NCBI RefSeq assembly: GCF_001015195.1
Contig: NZ_LDES01000024.1
Span: 62,001-126,000, forward strand
From: Sphingomonas sp. Y57
GTDB taxonomy: Bacteria; Pseudomonadota; Alphaproteobacteria; Sphingomonadales; Sphingomonadaceae
DNA: 64,000 bases
Reading direction: 5' to 3'
This document shows, piece by piece, positions 44,110 through 53,439 of the stretch. Under the pieces are notes generated by a model, which was given only the letters and a program-made list of their open reading frames with translations, was not told where the DNA came from and ran no database searches. The stretch's first letter is position 1. The number at the start of each line of letters is the position of its first letter. The position numbers and the translations under genes were made by a program.

Positions 44110-44706
44110 ATGATCCGAAAGGTCGCGATCCTGCTGTTGCTGCTGGCGATCGGCTATGTCGGCTGGGTCGCCTTCCTCAACCTTCCGGGCGGTGACGGCG
44201 GCCCGCCCATGGCCGTTGCCCACAAGGGCGCTCCCGCCCCGGCCGCATCGGCACCTCCCGCCGCTGCCGCGCAGGGGGCGCTCGTCATCCCCGTTGCCGG
44301 CGTGCGGGCCGACCAGATCGGCGACACCTTCACGGATGCCCGCGGGGAGGGGCGGGCCCACGACGCGATCGACATCATGGCTCCGCGCGGTACGCCCGTG
44401 ATCGCGGCGGCGGCCGGGACGGTCGAGAAGCTGTTCGACAGCGAGCTGGGTGGCCGCACAATCTATATCCGTCGGCCCGGAGGACAGTGGATCGACTATT
44501 ATGCCCATCTCGACGGCTACGCGCCCGGCCTTGCCGAGGGCAAGCGGGTCGCGCAGGGTGAGATGATCGGCACGGTCGGGTCCACCGGGGACGCCAGTCC
44601 CGAGGCGCCACACCTTCACTATGCGATCAACGCCATGGCTCCCGGCGAAGGCTGGTGGCAGGGGACGCCGGTCAATCCCTATCCGTTGCTGGTGGCGGGG
44701 CGATGA
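44110..44706 (+). CDS. M23 family (LytM-type) metallopeptidase, membrane-anchored
   Basis: Putative peptidoglycan endopeptidase, 198 residues. One N-terminal membrane anchor (AILLLLLAIGYVGWVAFL) and an Ala/Pro linker precede the LytM domain, with zinc-site motifs HDAIDI and HLHY in PEAPHLHYAIN. YYAHLDGYAPGLAEGKRVAQGEMIG is the usual Gly-rich strand. It follows the L,D-transpeptidase, so both probably remodel the cell wall together. Confidence 0.88.
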   Translation: MIRKVAILLLLLAIGYVGWVAFLNLPGGDGGPPMAVAHKGAPAPAASAPPAAAAQGALVIPVAGVRADQIGDTFTDARGEGRAHDAIDIMAPRGTPVIAAAAGTVEKLFDSELGGRTIYIRRPGGQWIDYYAHLDGYAPGLAEGKRVAQGEMIGTVGSTGDASPEAPHLHYAINAMAPGEGWWQGTPVNPYPLLVAGR

Positions 44707-44759
44707 TGAACTCGCGCGGGGAGGGTGACTTTTGCCGCTCTCATGCCAATATCGCGGCC

Positions 44760-45389
44760 ATGACGATCCTTCGCCCGCTGCTTGCCTTTCTCGCCCTCGT
44801 CGCTATTCCGGCCGCCGTCCAGGCGGCCGATAAGCTGGTGCTCGCCTTTGGCGACAGCCTGACGGCAGGATATCGGCTGCCTCCGGGCAAGGGCTTCGCG
44901 CCGCAACTCGAAGCGGCCCTGCGCGCCTCCGGCATGCCTGCGCGGGTCCATAATGCCGGGGTGTCGGGAGATACCACGGCACAGGGCAAGGCCCGGTTGG
45001 GTTGGGTTCTCGCTTCGTTGAAGACGAAACCAGATCTGGTGATCGTCGAGCTTGGCGCCAATGACATGCTGCGCGGACTCGATCCCGCCCGGGCCGAGGC
45101 GAATCTCGATGCCATTCTTGCTGAATTGTCGAAGCGGCGTATCAAGATATTGCTGGCCGGAATGGTGGCGGCACCGAATCTCGGCCCCGACTATGCCAAG
45201 CGCTTCAATCCGATCTATCGCAGGCTTGCCGATAAATATCGTGCGGGCCTCTATCCCTTCTTCCTGCAGGGCATCGTCGGCGATCGTTCGCTGCATATCG
45301 GCGATGCGATTCACCCCAATGAACAAGGGGTTAGAGTGATCGTGCGCGGTATCCTGCCGCACGTCCGGCAGCAACTCGCGGGCCGATAA
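44760..45389 (+). CDS. SGNH-family arylesterase / lysophospholipase L1-like (TesA type)
   Basis: Exported GDSL hydrolase of 209 residues, cleaving esters or thioesters of short to long acyl chains. Block I is FGDSLTAGYRLPPGKGF with the nucleophilic Ser, block III is VELGANDMLRG, and block V is GDAIHPNEQGVRV with the catalytic Asp-His. ATG 44760 opens the signal peptide (MTILRPLLAFLALVAIPAAVQA); an alternative ATG at 44703 overlapping the M23 gene stop would place charged residues before it. Confidence 0.88.
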   Translation: MTILRPLLAFLALVAIPAAVQAADKLVLAFGDSLTAGYRLPPGKGFAPQLEAALRASGMPARVHNAGVSGDTTAQGKARLGWVLASLKTKPDLVIVELGANDMLRGLDPARAEANLDAILAELSKRRIKILLAGMVAAPNLGPDYAKRFNPIYRRLADKYRAGLYPFFLQGIVGDRSLHIGDAIHPNEQGVRVIVRGILPHVRQQLAGR

Positions 45390-45458
45390 TCAGTCCGTTG
45401 CAGCCGATCCCGACTCGCCTTAAGCTCGCTTCCGTAACGGGCCGCGGGGAGGGCTTGG

Positions 45459-45794
45459 ATGCAATGGGCGGGGGCGTCGTCGGCGCGGGGACCGGTAGGG
45501 CGGCCGGCGGGCGTCATTGACGACGGCGCACGCGATGCCTTTCTCGATCATTTGCGTTCGGGCGTGGCGGATGCTGCCGCGTCAGGCGGCGACTTCCTGC
45601 TGGACCTCGCGGCGGTCGACCATATGTCCGCGAGTGCCCTGATGGCGTTGACGATCGCGCGCAAGGAAGCGATCACCAGCGACGTGACGATCGTGCTGGC
45701 CCGGCCCAGCCCGGCGCTGCGCGAGGTGCTGGAGATCAGCCGCTATCAGCTGATCTTCGATATCGTCGACGATATCGATGGCGGAAGGGACTGA
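45459..45794 (+). CDS. STAS-domain protein (anti-sigma factor antagonist-like)
   Basis: Single STAS domain of 111 residues, the fold of SpoIIAA/RsbV, which binds an anti-sigma kinase or similar partner when unphosphorylated. LLDLAAVDHMSASALMALTIARKEA contains the conserved Ser site after the DxS region (DHMSASA). GGGGAGGG precedes ATG 45459. No anti-sigma kinase or sigma factor is nearby; the 3' end overlaps the MBL-fold gene by 17 bases, implying a linked function. Confidence 0.82.
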   Translation: MQWAGASSARGPVGRPAGVIDDGARDAFLDHLRSGVADAAASGGDFLLDLAAVDHMSASALMALTIARKEAITSDVTIVLARPSPALREVLEISRYQLIFDIVDDIDGGRD

Positions 45795-46770
45795 AGATTT
45801 GGGGATGCTGGTCCGCTTCTGGGGGACGCGGGGATCGCTGCCGGTTGCGCCCCGGGCGCGAGCGATCGAGGACAAGATCGTCGGAGCGCTGATGCGCGCG
45901 TCGGGACGGAACTTCGCCGACGAGGACGCTGCGCGCCGCTTCGTCAATGACGAACTGAGCTTCGGCGAGGGCCACAGCTATGGCGGGGCCACCACCTGCC
46001 TGGAGATCGAGGGCGCCGACGACAGCTTCTTCATCCTCGACATGGGTTCGGGCCTGCGGGAATTGGGCAACGACGCATTCCGTCGCATCGGCCAGCAGGG
46101 ACGCGCTCGGACATTCAACTTCTTCATGTCCCATCTGCATTGGGACCATATCATGGGCTTCCCATTCTTCGGGCCGGCCTTTGATCCCGATGCGCGCATC
46201 GTCATCCATTCGGGCCATGCCGACTGCGAGGCGGCGCTGCGGCGCCAGCAGGAGGAGATCAGCTTCCCGGTCGCCTTCGACTGGCTGCGCGCGAAGATCG
46301 AGTTCAAGGTGCTGACACCGGGCGAGGTCCACCATGTCGACGGGATCGACGTCGAGCTGATGCCGCAGGACCACAGCCATGTCTCCTATGCGTGGAAGTT
46401 CCGGCGCGACGGCAAGACCTTCGTGTTTTCGACCGACGCCGAGCACCGGATGGACGACGTTGAGGACAAGGCGGCGTTCGAGGCTTTCTTCCACCGCGCC
46501 GACCTCGTCGTCTGCGACACCATGTATTCGCTCGCGGAGAGCATCACGCTGAAGGCCGACTGGGGCCATTCGAGCAACGTCATGGCGGTCAATCTTTGCC
46601 ATGGTGCCGGCGCGCGCAAGCTGGTGCTGTTCCACCATGAGCCGACCAGCAGCGACGCCGATATCGACGCGCTGCTGGAGGAGACGATCCGCTACGAGGC
46701 GCTCAATCGGCGCGACTATCCACCGCTGGAGGTGGTCTGCTCCTACGACAGCCTCGAACTGGAGGTTTGA
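45778..46770 (+). CDS. MBL-fold metallo-hydrolase (cyclic-phosphodiesterase-like)
   Basis: Zinc-dependent hydrolase of 330 residues. The N-terminal VRFWGTRGSLP and GATTCLEIEG and the metal motif SHLHWDHIMGFPFF (HxHxDH), with later HSGHADC and GHSSN, place it in the beta-lactamase-fold group that includes cAMP phosphodiesterases and PhnP-like enzymes. The substrate is unknown. ATG 45778 overlaps the STAS gene; ATG 45805 (MLVRFWGTRG) is an equally good start. A family-A palindrome follows. Confidence 0.85.
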   Translation: MAEGTEDLGMLVRFWGTRGSLPVAPRARAIEDKIVGALMRASGRNFADEDAARRFVNDELSFGEGHSYGGATTCLEIEGADDSFFILDMGSGLRELGNDAFRRIGQQGRARTFNFFMSHLHWDHIMGFPFFGPAFDPDARIVIHSGHADCEAALRRQQEEISFPVAFDWLRAKIEFKVLTPGEVHHVDGIDVELMPQDHSHVSYAWKFRRDGKTFVFSTDAEHRMDDVEDKAAFEAFFHRADLVVCDTMYSLAESITLKADWGHSSNVMAVNLCHGAGARKLVLFHHEPTSSDADIDALLEETIRYEALNRRDYPPLEVVCSYDSLELEV

Positions 46771-46789
46771 GGGGAGACCAGCCGAGTGG

Positions 46790-46880
46790 CGTCATCCTGG
46801 CGAAAGCCAGGATCTCATTTCTTCTTCGGCGTCGCCGGCGGGTCGAAGGCAGAGAGATTCCGGCTTTCGCCGGAATGACG
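46790..46880. repeat. Dispersed palindrome, family A (variant)
   Basis: Arms 46790-46816 (CGTCATCCTGGCGAAAGCCA...) and 46854-46880 pair with few mismatches around a 37-base loop. It lies between the MBL-fold gene and truB. Confidence 0.82.
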
Positions 46881-46938
46881 GTTGGGAATGGTTCGGCATG
46901 CTCGACACCGCCCGGCCGGACGCCTACAGCCGCGCGCC

Positions 46939-47859
46939 ATGCATGGCTGGATCATCATCGACAAGCCGGTCGGCCCCGGTTCGACCCAGATCGTCTCGGC
47001 GGTCAAGCGCGCGCTGAGGACCGGCGGCTACGGCAAGTACAAGGTCGGCCATGGCGGGACGCTCGATCCGCTGGCGTCGGGCGTGCTGCCGGTCGCGCTG
47101 GGTGAGGCGACCAAGCTGTCCGGGCGGATGCTCGACGCCGACAAGGCCTATGACTTCACCATCGGCTTCGGGGTCGAGACCGACACGCTCGATGCCGAGG
47201 GCAGGCCGGTCGCGGTGTCCGGCGTCTGCCCGACGCTCGACGCGATCGCGGCGGTGCTGCCGCGCTTTACCGGGCCGATCGACCAGGTGCCGCCGGCCTA
47301 TTCCGCGCTGAAGATCGACGGCGAGCGCGCCTATGACCGTGCCCGCGCCGGCGAGAGCTTCGAGATGAAGACGCGAGCGGTCACTATCCACCGGCTGGAG
47401 GTGGTCGGCAGCCGCCCGGCGGGCGAAGGCGACGGGCTGGCGGAGGCGACCCTGTCTTGTTCGGTGTCCAAGGGAACCTACATAAGAAGCCTGGCGCGCG
47501 ATATCGCCCGGGCGCTCGGCACTGTCGGTCATGTGACCATGCTCCGCCGCACCAAGGCGGGGCCATTCACCCTGTCCCAGGCGATTTCACTGGACAAACT
47601 GGATGAACTCGCTAAGGGCCGGCAGCTTGAAAAAGCACTCTTGCCGCTGACGGCGGGGCTGGACGACATCCCGGCTCTATTCGTCACCCCCGATCAGGCA
47701 AGGGCGCTCCGCGAGGGGCGCAGATTGATCGGGATTGCCGCACCCACCGGCCTCAACCTTGCGATCGACGGCGACATGCCCGTTGCGCTGGTCGAGGTCG
47801 AGGACCGCGAGGTTCGCGTGGTGCGGGGCTTCAATATGATGTCGAAGGAAGACAGATGA
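46939..47859 (+). CDS. truB: tRNA pseudouridine(55) synthase
   Basis: Makes pseudouridine 55 in the T-loop of tRNAs, 306 residues. The catalytic Asp43 is in [12 protein letters not shown], with [19 protein letters not shown] and [16 protein letters not shown] as further family motifs and a C-terminal PUA-like region. ATG 46939 gives the conserved [10 protein letters not shown] start; no ribosome-binding site is obvious. It overlaps rpsO by four bases. In many bacteria truB follows rbfA, but here rbfA is 6.5 kb away on the other strand. Confidence 0.96.
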   Translation: MHGWIIIDKPVGPGSTQIVSAVKRALRTGGYGKYKVGHGGTLDPLASGVLPVALGEATKLSGRMLDADKAYDFTIGFGVETDTLDAEGRPVAVSGVCPTLDAIAAVLPRFTGPIDQVPPAYSALKIDGERAYDRARAGESFEMKTRAVTIHRLEVVGSRPAGEGDGLAEATLSCSVSKGTYIRSLARDIARALGTVGHVTMLRRTKAGPFTLSQAISLDKLDELAKGRQLEKALLPLTAGLDDIPALFVTPDQARALREGRRLIGIAAPTGLNLAIDGDMPVALVEVEDREVRVVRGFNMMSKEDR

Positions 47860-48125
47860 CCGTTACCGCCGAACGCAAGACCGCGATCATTGCCGACAAC
47901 GCCCGTGCCAACGGCGACACCGGCAGCCCCGAAGTCCAGGTCGCGATCCTGACCGAGCGCATCAACAACCTGACCGAGCATTTCAAGACCCATGCGAAGG
48001 ACAACCATTCGCGCCGCGGTCTCCTGATGCTGGTCAACAAGCGCCGCCGCCTTCTCGACTATCTCAAGCGGAAGGATGCGGAGCGCTACACCGCACTGAT
48101 CGGCAAGCTCGGCCTGCGCAAGTAA
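47856..48125 (+). CDS. rpsO: 30S ribosomal protein S15
   Basis: Small-subunit protein of 89 residues, the universal length, that binds 16S rRNA early in assembly. Family motifs are [23 protein letters not shown] and [27 protein letters not shown] overlaps the truB stop by four bases. Confidence 0.97.
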   Translation: MTVTAERKTAIIADNARANGDTGSPEVQVAILTERINNLTEHFKTHAKDNHSRRGLLMLVNKRRRLLDYLKRKDAERYTALIGKLGLRK

Positions 48126-48135
48126 GCCAGCTTCT

Positions 48136-48162
48136 GAACGGCCCCGCAAAACGGGGCCGTTC
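48136..48162 (+). terminator. Hairpin after rpsO (attenuator or partial terminator)
   Basis: Perfect 11-base stem GAACGGCCCCG / CGGGGCCGTTC with a five-base loop, 10 bases past the rpsO stop. No clear T run follows, so read-through into pnp is likely, as in other rpsO-pnp operons. Confidence 0.6.
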
Positions 48163-48222
48163 GCTTATTCCGCCCGGAGCAATCCGGCACCGGGCGGGAC
48201 GGCGGGCACAAGGCCCCGCCAC

Positions 48223-48245
48223 GGCAGGCCGAAAGGCGGCCTGCC
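48223..48245 (+). promoter_or_regulatory. Hairpin in the pnp leader
   Basis: Perfect 8-base stem GGCAGGCC / GGCCTGCC with a 7-base loop, 83 bases before pnp. In Escherichia coli the pnp leader stem is cut by RNase III and underlies autoregulation; a similar role here is inference. Confidence 0.5.
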
Positions 48246-48328
48246 CCACACGATGGCCCGGTCCATACGGGACGGGGCGATCGGCATAGGCCCCGGGCGC
48301 ATAGGGCGTCCGGAGACAAGGAACACAG

Positions 48329-50644
48329 ATGTTCGATACCAAGAAAGTTGAAATCCAGTGGGGCGGCCAGACCCTCACCCTGGAAACGGGCCGCGTTGCC
48401 CGTCAGGCCGACGGCGCGGTGCTCGCGACCCTCGGCGAGACCGTCGTCCTCTGCGCCGTCACGGCGGCGCGCAGCGTCAAGGAAGGGCAGGACTTCTTCC
48501 CGCTGACCGTCCATTACCAGGAGAAGTATTTCTCGTCCGGTCGCATCCCCGGCGGCTTCTTCAAGCGGGAGCGCGGCGCCACCGAGAAGGAGACGCTGGT
48601 CTCCCGCCTCATCGACCGTCCGGTCCGCCCGCTCTTCCCGGAAGGCTTCTACAACGAGATCAACGTCATCGCCCAGGTGCTGAGCTATGACGGCGAGAAC
48701 GAGCCCGACATCCTGGCGATGATCGCCGCGTCGGCCGCGCTCACCATCTCGGGCGTTCCCTTCATGGGCCCGATCGGCGCTGCCCGCGTCGGCTACAAGG
48801 ATGGCGAGTATCTGCTCAACCCGACCGACGCCGACGTTGCCGCCGGCGAACTCGACCTGGTCGTCGCCGCCACGCATGATGCGGTGATGATGGTCGAATC
48901 CGAGGCCAAGGAGCTGTCGGAAGAGGTCATGCTCGGCGCCGTCATGTTCGCCCACAAGGCGAGCCAGGACGTCATCAAGGCGATCATCAAGCTGGCCGAG
49001 AAGTCGGCCAAGGATCCGTGGGAGATGGCCCCGCAGGCCGATCTGTCCGCCGCCAAGACCAAGCTCAAGAAGCTGGTCGGCAAGGACATCACCGCCGCCT
49101 ACAAGCTGACCAACAAGTCGGCCCGCTCGGCCGCGCTGAACGAGGCGCGTGCCAAGGCGAAGGCCGCCTTCGCCGACGCGACCCCGCAGGACCAGATGGC
49201 CGCGATCAAGCTCGTCAAGAAGCTCGAGGCCGAGATCGTCCGCACCGCGATCCTCAAGGAAGGCCGCCGCATCGACGGCCGCGACACCAAGACGGTCCGT
49301 CCGATCGTCGCGGAAGCGCACTTCCTGCCGCGCGCCCATGGTTCGGCGCTGTTCACCCGTGGCGAGACCCAGAGCATCTCGACTTGCACGCTCGGCACCA
49401 AGGACGCCGAGCAGATGATCGACGGCCTGAACGGGCTGCGCTACGAGCATTTCATGCTCCACTACAACTTCCCGCCCTATTCGGTCGGTGAAGTGGGCCG
49501 CTTCGGCGCGCCGGGCCGCCGCGAAATCGGTCATGGCAAGCTGGCGTGGCGCGCGCTGCACGCCGTGCTGCCGACCAAGGAGGAGTTCCCCTACACCATC
49601 CGTCTTACCTCGGACATCACCGAGTCGAACGGTTCGTCGTCGATGGCGACGGTGTGCGGCGGCAGCCTCGCGATGATGGACGCCGGCGTGCCGATCAAGC
49701 GTCCGGTCTCGGGCATCGCCATGGGCCTGATCCTCGAAGGCAAGGACTTCGCGGTGATCAGCGACATCCTCGGCGACGAGGATCACCTCGGCGACATGGA
49801 CTTCAAGGTTGCGGGTACGTCCGAAGGCATCACCACGATGCAGATGGACATCAAGATCGCCGGCATCACCGAGGAGATCTTCAAGACCGCGCTGCTCCAG
49901 GCCAAGGAAGGCCGCGCCCACATCCTGGGCGAGATGGCCAAGGCGCTCGACCACACCCGTACCGAGCTGTCGGCGCACGCGCCGCGGATCGAGACGATGT
50001 CGGTTCCCAAGGACAAGATCCGCGACATCATCGGCACCGGCGGCAAGATCATCCGTGAGATCGTCGCCACCACTGGTGCGAAGGTCGACATCGACGATGA
50101 CGGCACCGTCAAGATCTCGTCGTCCGACACCGCGCAGATCGAGGCCGCCAAGAACTGGATCATCGGCATCGTCGCCGAGCCGGAAGTGGGCAAGATCTAC
50201 ACCGGCAAGGTCGTCAACCTCGTCGACTTCGGTGCGTTCGTGAACTTCATGGGCGGCAAGGACGGCCTTGTCCACGTCTCGGAAATCAAGAACGAGCGCG
50301 TCGAGAAGGTCGCCGACGTCCTGTCCGAAGGCCAGGAAGTCAAGGTCAAGGTCCTCGAGATCGACAATCGCGGCAAGGTCCGTCTGTCGATGCGCGTCGT
50401 CGACCAGGAGACCGGCGAGGAACTGCCCGACACCCGCCCGCCCCGCGAGGAGCGTCCGCGCGGTGACCGTGGCGATCGGGGCGACCGTGGCCCGCGCCGC
50501 GACGGCGACCGCCGCCGCGAGGGCGGCGACCGCGGCCCGCGCCGCGACCGTGGTGATCGTCCGCGCCGCGAGCGTTCGGAAGGTGGCGACGAGGGCCCCG
50601 CGCCCGATTTCGCGCCGGCCTTCCTGACCCGCGACGACGACTGA
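48329..50644 (+). CDS. pnp: Polyribonucleotide nucleotidyltransferase (PNPase)
   Basis: Phosphorolytic 3'-5' exoribonuclease, 771 residues. Two RNase PH domains: the first with [24 protein letters not shown]-type residues around 45-75 and the second with [14 protein letters not shown] and [24 protein letters not shown] domain ([13 protein letters not shown]) and an S1 domain ([20 protein letters not shown]) follow. The C-terminal tail is an unusually long Arg/Gly/Asp-rich low-complexity segment of about 50 residues, as in other alphaproteobacterial PNPases that bind RNase E. A strong terminator follows. Confidence 0.97.
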   Translation: MFDTKKVEIQWGGQTLTLETGRVARQADGAVLATLGETVVLCAVTAARSVKEGQDFFPLTVHYQEKYFSSGRIPGGFFKRERGATEKETLVSRLIDRPVRPLFPEGFYNEINVIAQVLSYDGENEPDILAMIAASAALTISGVPFMGPIGAARVGYKDGEYLLNPTDADVAAGELDLVVAATHDAVMMVESEAKELSEEVMLGAVMFAHKASQDVIKAIIKLAEKSAKDPWEMAPQADLSAAKTKLKKLVGKDITAAYKLTNKSARSAALNEARAKAKAAFADATPQDQMAAIKLVKKLEAEIVRTAILKEGRRIDGRDTKTVRPIVAEAHFLPRAHGSALFTRGETQSISTCTLGTKDAEQMIDGLNGLRYEHFMLHYNFPPYSVGEVGRFGAPGRREIGHGKLAWRALHAVLPTKEEFPYTIRLTSDITESNGSSSMATVCGGSLAMMDAGVPIKRPVSGIAMGLILEGKDFAVISDILGDEDHLGDMDFKVAGTSEGITTMQMDIKIAGITEEIFKTALLQAKEGRAHILGEMAKALDHTRTELSAHAPRIETMSVPKDKIRDIIGTGGKIIREIVATTGAKVDIDDDGTVKISSSDTAQIEAAKNWIIGIVAEPEVGKIYTGKVVNLVDFGAFVNFMGGKDGLVHVSEIKNERVEKVADVLSEGQEVKVKVLEIDNRGKVRLSMRVVDQETGEELPDTRPPREERPRGDRGDRGDRGPRRDGDRRREGGDRGPRRDRGDRPRRERSEGGDEGPAPDFAPAFLTRDDD

Positions 50645-50671
50645 TCGGTCGGTATTCCAGGACATGGGAAA

Positions 50672-50697
50672 GGGGAGCGGAAACGCTCCCCTTTTTC
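50672..50697 (+). terminator. Intrinsic terminator after pnp
   Basis: Stem GGGGAGCG / CGCTCCCC with GAAA tetraloop, followed by TTTTTC, about 28 bases past the pnp stop. Confidence 0.9.
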
Positions 50698-50711
50698 TTT
50701 ATGCTCCGTCG

Positions 50712-51203
50712 ATGACCCCCGAGGATCTCCTCCATTATATCCTGATCGGCGCGGCAGTCGCGGTCGCGCTGCTGATCCGCTTGCGGCGGATCGGGCGGTG
50801 GCAGAGGCTTCGGCCGGGGGCGCTCTGGATCGTGCCTGCGATCTTCACGGTGCTGGCCGCGATGATCCTCTGGCAATTTCCGCCATATGGCCGGGAGTGG
50901 CTTTGGGTGGCGTTCGGCCTTTTGGCGGGGGGCGTCCTGGGTTGGCAGCGCGGGCGTCTGATCCAGATCCGGGTCGATCCCGCCAGCGGGCTCCTGTTTC
51001 AGCGCAGCTCGCCGACGGCCTTTCTCTTCCTCGGCCTGCTGGTCCTTGCCCGCTGGGTGCTGCACGGCGCGGTCGGGATGGCCGACGTGCATTGGCATCT
51101 CGGCGCGATGCTGGTCAGCAACATCTTCATCGCCTTCGCCACCGGCGTCCTCGGGGCCTACCGGCTCGAACTCTATATCCGCGCCCGCCGCCATCTTGGC
51201 TGA
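50712..51203 (+). CDS. CcdC-like (DUF1453) integral membrane protein
   Basis: Membrane protein of 163 residues with about five transmembrane helices, matching the CcdC/DUF1453 family by the order of helices and the basic RLRRIGRWQRLRPGALWIVP segment after the first. Function is not established; no cytochrome-maturation gene is near. ATG 50712 avoids a longer start at 50664 that would cover the pnp terminator. Confidence 0.75.
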   Translation: MTPEDLLHYILIGAAVAVALLIRLRRIGRWQRLRPGALWIVPAIFTVLAAMILWQFPPYGREWLWVAFGLLAGGVLGWQRGRLIQIRVDPASGLLFQRSSPTAFLFLGLLVLARWVLHGAVGMADVHWHLGAMLVSNIFIAFATGVLGAYRLELYIRARRHLG

Positions 51204-51277
51204 GTGATCGCGACGAAGCGCTTCCACACCCGAAGATCAGCCCTTAAGAAGTGTGGCGGGCAGTTGGGGAGTTGCGT

Positions 51278-52282
51278 TTGATCAGGCAGGGCGCCACGTT
51301 GCTCGAGCGCTTTCCCTTGTGGCGCGACAGGCCATTGCTGGCTTATGGCGCCGCGGTCGCCATTTCCATCTGGTCTTTGCTGATCCGCCTGCTTGTCGAT
51401 GCGGTGATGCCGATAGGCTATCCCTATGTCGCCTTCTTCCCGGCGGTGATCCTCTCCACCTTCCTGTTCGGCGCCGGTCCGGGTGGGACGGCGGCGGTCA
51501 TTTGTGGGGTGATCGCCTGGTATGTCTTCATTCCGCCCGAGCTCAGCTTCCACCTATCGGGCGCGATTGTGTTCGCGCTGTTCTTCTACACGGTGGTCGT
51601 GACTATCGACATCCTGCTTATCGACTGGATGCAGCGCACCAACCGCCGGTTGGTCGAAGAGCGTGAACGCAGCCGGCGGCTGGCAGAGCGTGGGGAGATA
51701 TTGTTCCGCGAGCTGCAGCATCGCGTCTCCAACAACCTGCAGGTGGTGGGCGGCCTGCTCGCGCTGCAGATGAAGAACGTCTCCGACACCGCGGCACGGC
51801 TGGCGCTGGAGGAAGCGTCCCGACGGCTTGCGCTGATCGGCCGCATCCATCGGCAGCTCTACGATCCCCATGGCGACCAACTCGATCTGGGACGGTTCCT
51901 CGAACAGCTTGGCGCCGACCTGATCGACGCGGGCGGCAAGCCCGGAATCACCTGTCAGGTGGATGCCGAGCCCGACATTCGCCTGTCGGCCGACGCGGCC
52001 GTGCCCGTCGCGCTGATCGTGGCGGAAGCCGTCGCCAATGCAATCGAACATGGTTTCGCCGGGCGCGATACCGGCGAGATCCTCATACAGGCGGCGCGTG
52101 GCGATGGCGGGGCGCTCGACCTGCGCGTGATCGACGACGGCGCCGGGTTGCCGCCCGGCTTCGATCCGGCGACGGCCGGCAGCCTTGGGCTCAAGCTGGC
52201 ACAGATGTTGGCGCGACAGATCGGCGGGAGCTTCCGCCTGTTCGTTGACGGCCGCACCACGGCAATGCTGCGCATCGGCTGA
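51278..52282 (+). CDS. HWE/HisKA_2-type sensor histidine kinase with a DUF4118-like membrane domain
   Basis: Membrane sensor kinase, about 334 residues. N-terminal transmembrane helices with VAFFPAVILSTFLFGAGPGGTAAV resemble the DUF4118 sensor module. A linker (RERSRRLAERGEILF) leads to the HisKA_2 phospho-acceptor FRELQHRVSNNLQVVGGLL, and an ATPase domain with VAEAVANAIEHGF, DDGAGLPPGF and GSLGLKLAQMLARQ. The start is uncertain: TTG 51278 has GGGGAG six bases upstream; GTG 51251 and TTG 51272 are alternatives. No response-regulator gene is in the window. Its stop abuts the convergent DUF6491 gene. Confidence 0.88.
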   Translation: MIRQGATLLERFPLWRDRPLLAYGAAVAISIWSLLIRLLVDAVMPIGYPYVAFFPAVILSTFLFGAGPGGTAAVICGVIAWYVFIPPELSFHLSGAIVFALFFYTVVVTIDILLIDWMQRTNRRLVEERERSRRLAERGEILFRELQHRVSNNLQVVGGLLALQMKNVSDTAARLALEEASRRLALIGRIHRQLYDPHGDQLDLGRFLEQLGADLIDAGGKPGITCQVDAEPDIRLSADAAVPVALIVAEAVANAIEHGFAGRDTGEILIQAARGDGGALDLRVIDDGAGLPPGFDPATAGSLGLKLAQMLARQIGGSFRLFVDGRTTAMLRIG

Positions 52283-52648
52283 TCAGCCGTGCTTGGGCGC
52301 CTTCTTCGGAGGCGGCCCGCTTTTGACGACGCTCTTCACCGGGCAGCGCTGGCCGCGGACGATGATCGTCGAGAAGCGGTCAAAATCGCTGGTGCCGCGC
52401 GTGTCGAAGCCGATCGCGTTGGCGAAAGGCAGGTCCTGGCAAGGTGCCATCAGCGTGGCGTGATACCATTGCCGGCCCATGCCTTGAAGGTAGAGCGCGT
52501 CGCGCCCATCGGCCTGCCAGTTGTCGATCGAGCCATGGCTGGCAAAGGGAATCCGCACTTCGGGCGAGCCCTGGGTGGCGGCGGTGCCGGCCGTGCCCGC
52601 GCTCGCGAAGAGCGCGCCGGCCAATGCGAGGAGGAGGGGCTTTTTCAT
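52283..52648 (-). CDS. DUF6491 family exported protein
   Basis: Small periplasmic protein of 121 residues, unknown function. A signal peptide (MKKPLLLALAGALFASAGTA) is followed by RIPFASHGSIDNWQADGRDALYLQG, WYHATLMAPCQDLPFANAIGF and the paired cysteines of APC and GQRC, which fit the DUF6491 pattern and probably form a disulfide. Tail-to-tail with the histidine kinase with no gap. Confidence 0.82.
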   Translation of the reverse strand: MKKPLLLALAGALFASAGTAGTAATQGSPEVRIPFASHGSIDNWQADGRDALYLQGMGRQWYHATLMAPCQDLPFANAIGFDTRGTSDFDRFSTIIVRGQRCPVKSVVKSGPPPKKAPKHG

Positions 52649-52696
52649 GGTCGCTAACCTGCCATGGGAGCCCTGAACGGAGGCTGAGCGAAGCCG

Positions 52697-53296
52697 CTAT
52701 TCGATATGCGCGCCGTGCCGCCAGCCCATTTGCTCGGCATAATGGCGGCGGCACAGGGCGACATAGCGCTCGTTCCCGCCGACCTCGATCTGCGCGCCCT
52801 GCTTGACCGCGAAGCCGTCCGCGTCGATCCGCAGGTTCATCGTCGCCTTGCGGCCGCAGGCGCAGATGCCCTTCAATTCGATCAGGTTGTCGGCAATGGC
52901 GAGGAGGGCGGCGCTGCCGGGAAAGAGCTTCGCCTGGAAATCGCTGCGAAGCCCATAGGCGAGCACCGGAATGTCCAGTTCGTCGCAGACGGCGGCAAGC
53001 TGGAAAACCTGTGCGCGGGTCAGCCATTGCGCCTCATCGACCAGTACGCAATCGACCGGCCCCTCGGCACGCTCGATCGAGATCTCCTCGAACAGGTCGG
53101 TGTCCTCGTCGATGGCGGTGGCATGGCTGGCGAGGCCGATGCGCGAGGTGATCCGGCCAGGCTCGAACCTGTCGTCGAACGCCGCCGTGAACAGCAGCGT
53201 GCGCATGCCGCGCTCGCGATAGTTGAAATCGGCCTGGAGAAGCGTCGTCGACTTCCCCGCGTTCATCGCCGCATAATAGAAATAGAGCTTGGCCAT
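52697..53296 (-). CDS. tdk: Thymidine kinase (class II, TK1-like)
   Basis: Salvages thymidine to dTMP, 199 residues. The P-loop is AAMNAGKSTTLLQ, the catalytic region VLVDEAQWLTRAQV, and the lasso-loop zinc site CACGRKATMN plus LCRRHY. It complements the ThyA de novo route encoded at 23847-24773. Downstream DUF6491 is on the same strand. Confidence 0.95.
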   Translation of the reverse strand: MAKLYFYYAAMNAGKSTTLLQADFNYRERGMRTLLFTAAFDDRFEPGRITSRIGLASHATAIDEDTDLFEEISIERAEGPVDCVLVDEAQWLTRAQVFQLAAVCDELDIPVLAYGLRSDFQAKLFPGSAALLAIADNLIELKGICACGRKATMNLRIDADGFAVKQGAQIEVGGNERYVALCRRHYAEQMGWRHGAHIE

Positions 53297-53308
53297 CGGC
53301 CTCTATCC

Positions 53309-53372
53309 TAGAGCCTGATCGTTTGAGGTGGAAGCGCTCCGCGCTTCTGCCGATGACGTGAATCAGGCTCTA
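53309..53372. repeat. Dispersed palindrome, family D (TAGAGCCTGAT type)
   Basis: Outer arms TAGAGCCTGAT (53309-53319) and ATCAGGCTCTA (53362-53372) are perfect, and an inner hairpin GAAGCGC-TCC-GCGCTTC lies at 53331-53347. The layout resembles the short intergenic elements with AGAGC(A/C)TGAT ends common in alphaproteobacteria. Located between tdk and rbfA. Confidence 0.8.
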
Positions 53373-53439
53373 TTCAATGGTTGCGTCGCGGGCCGGCAAC
53401 AATCCATCCGGCGTGGCCGGACGGTGAACAATCCTTGCG

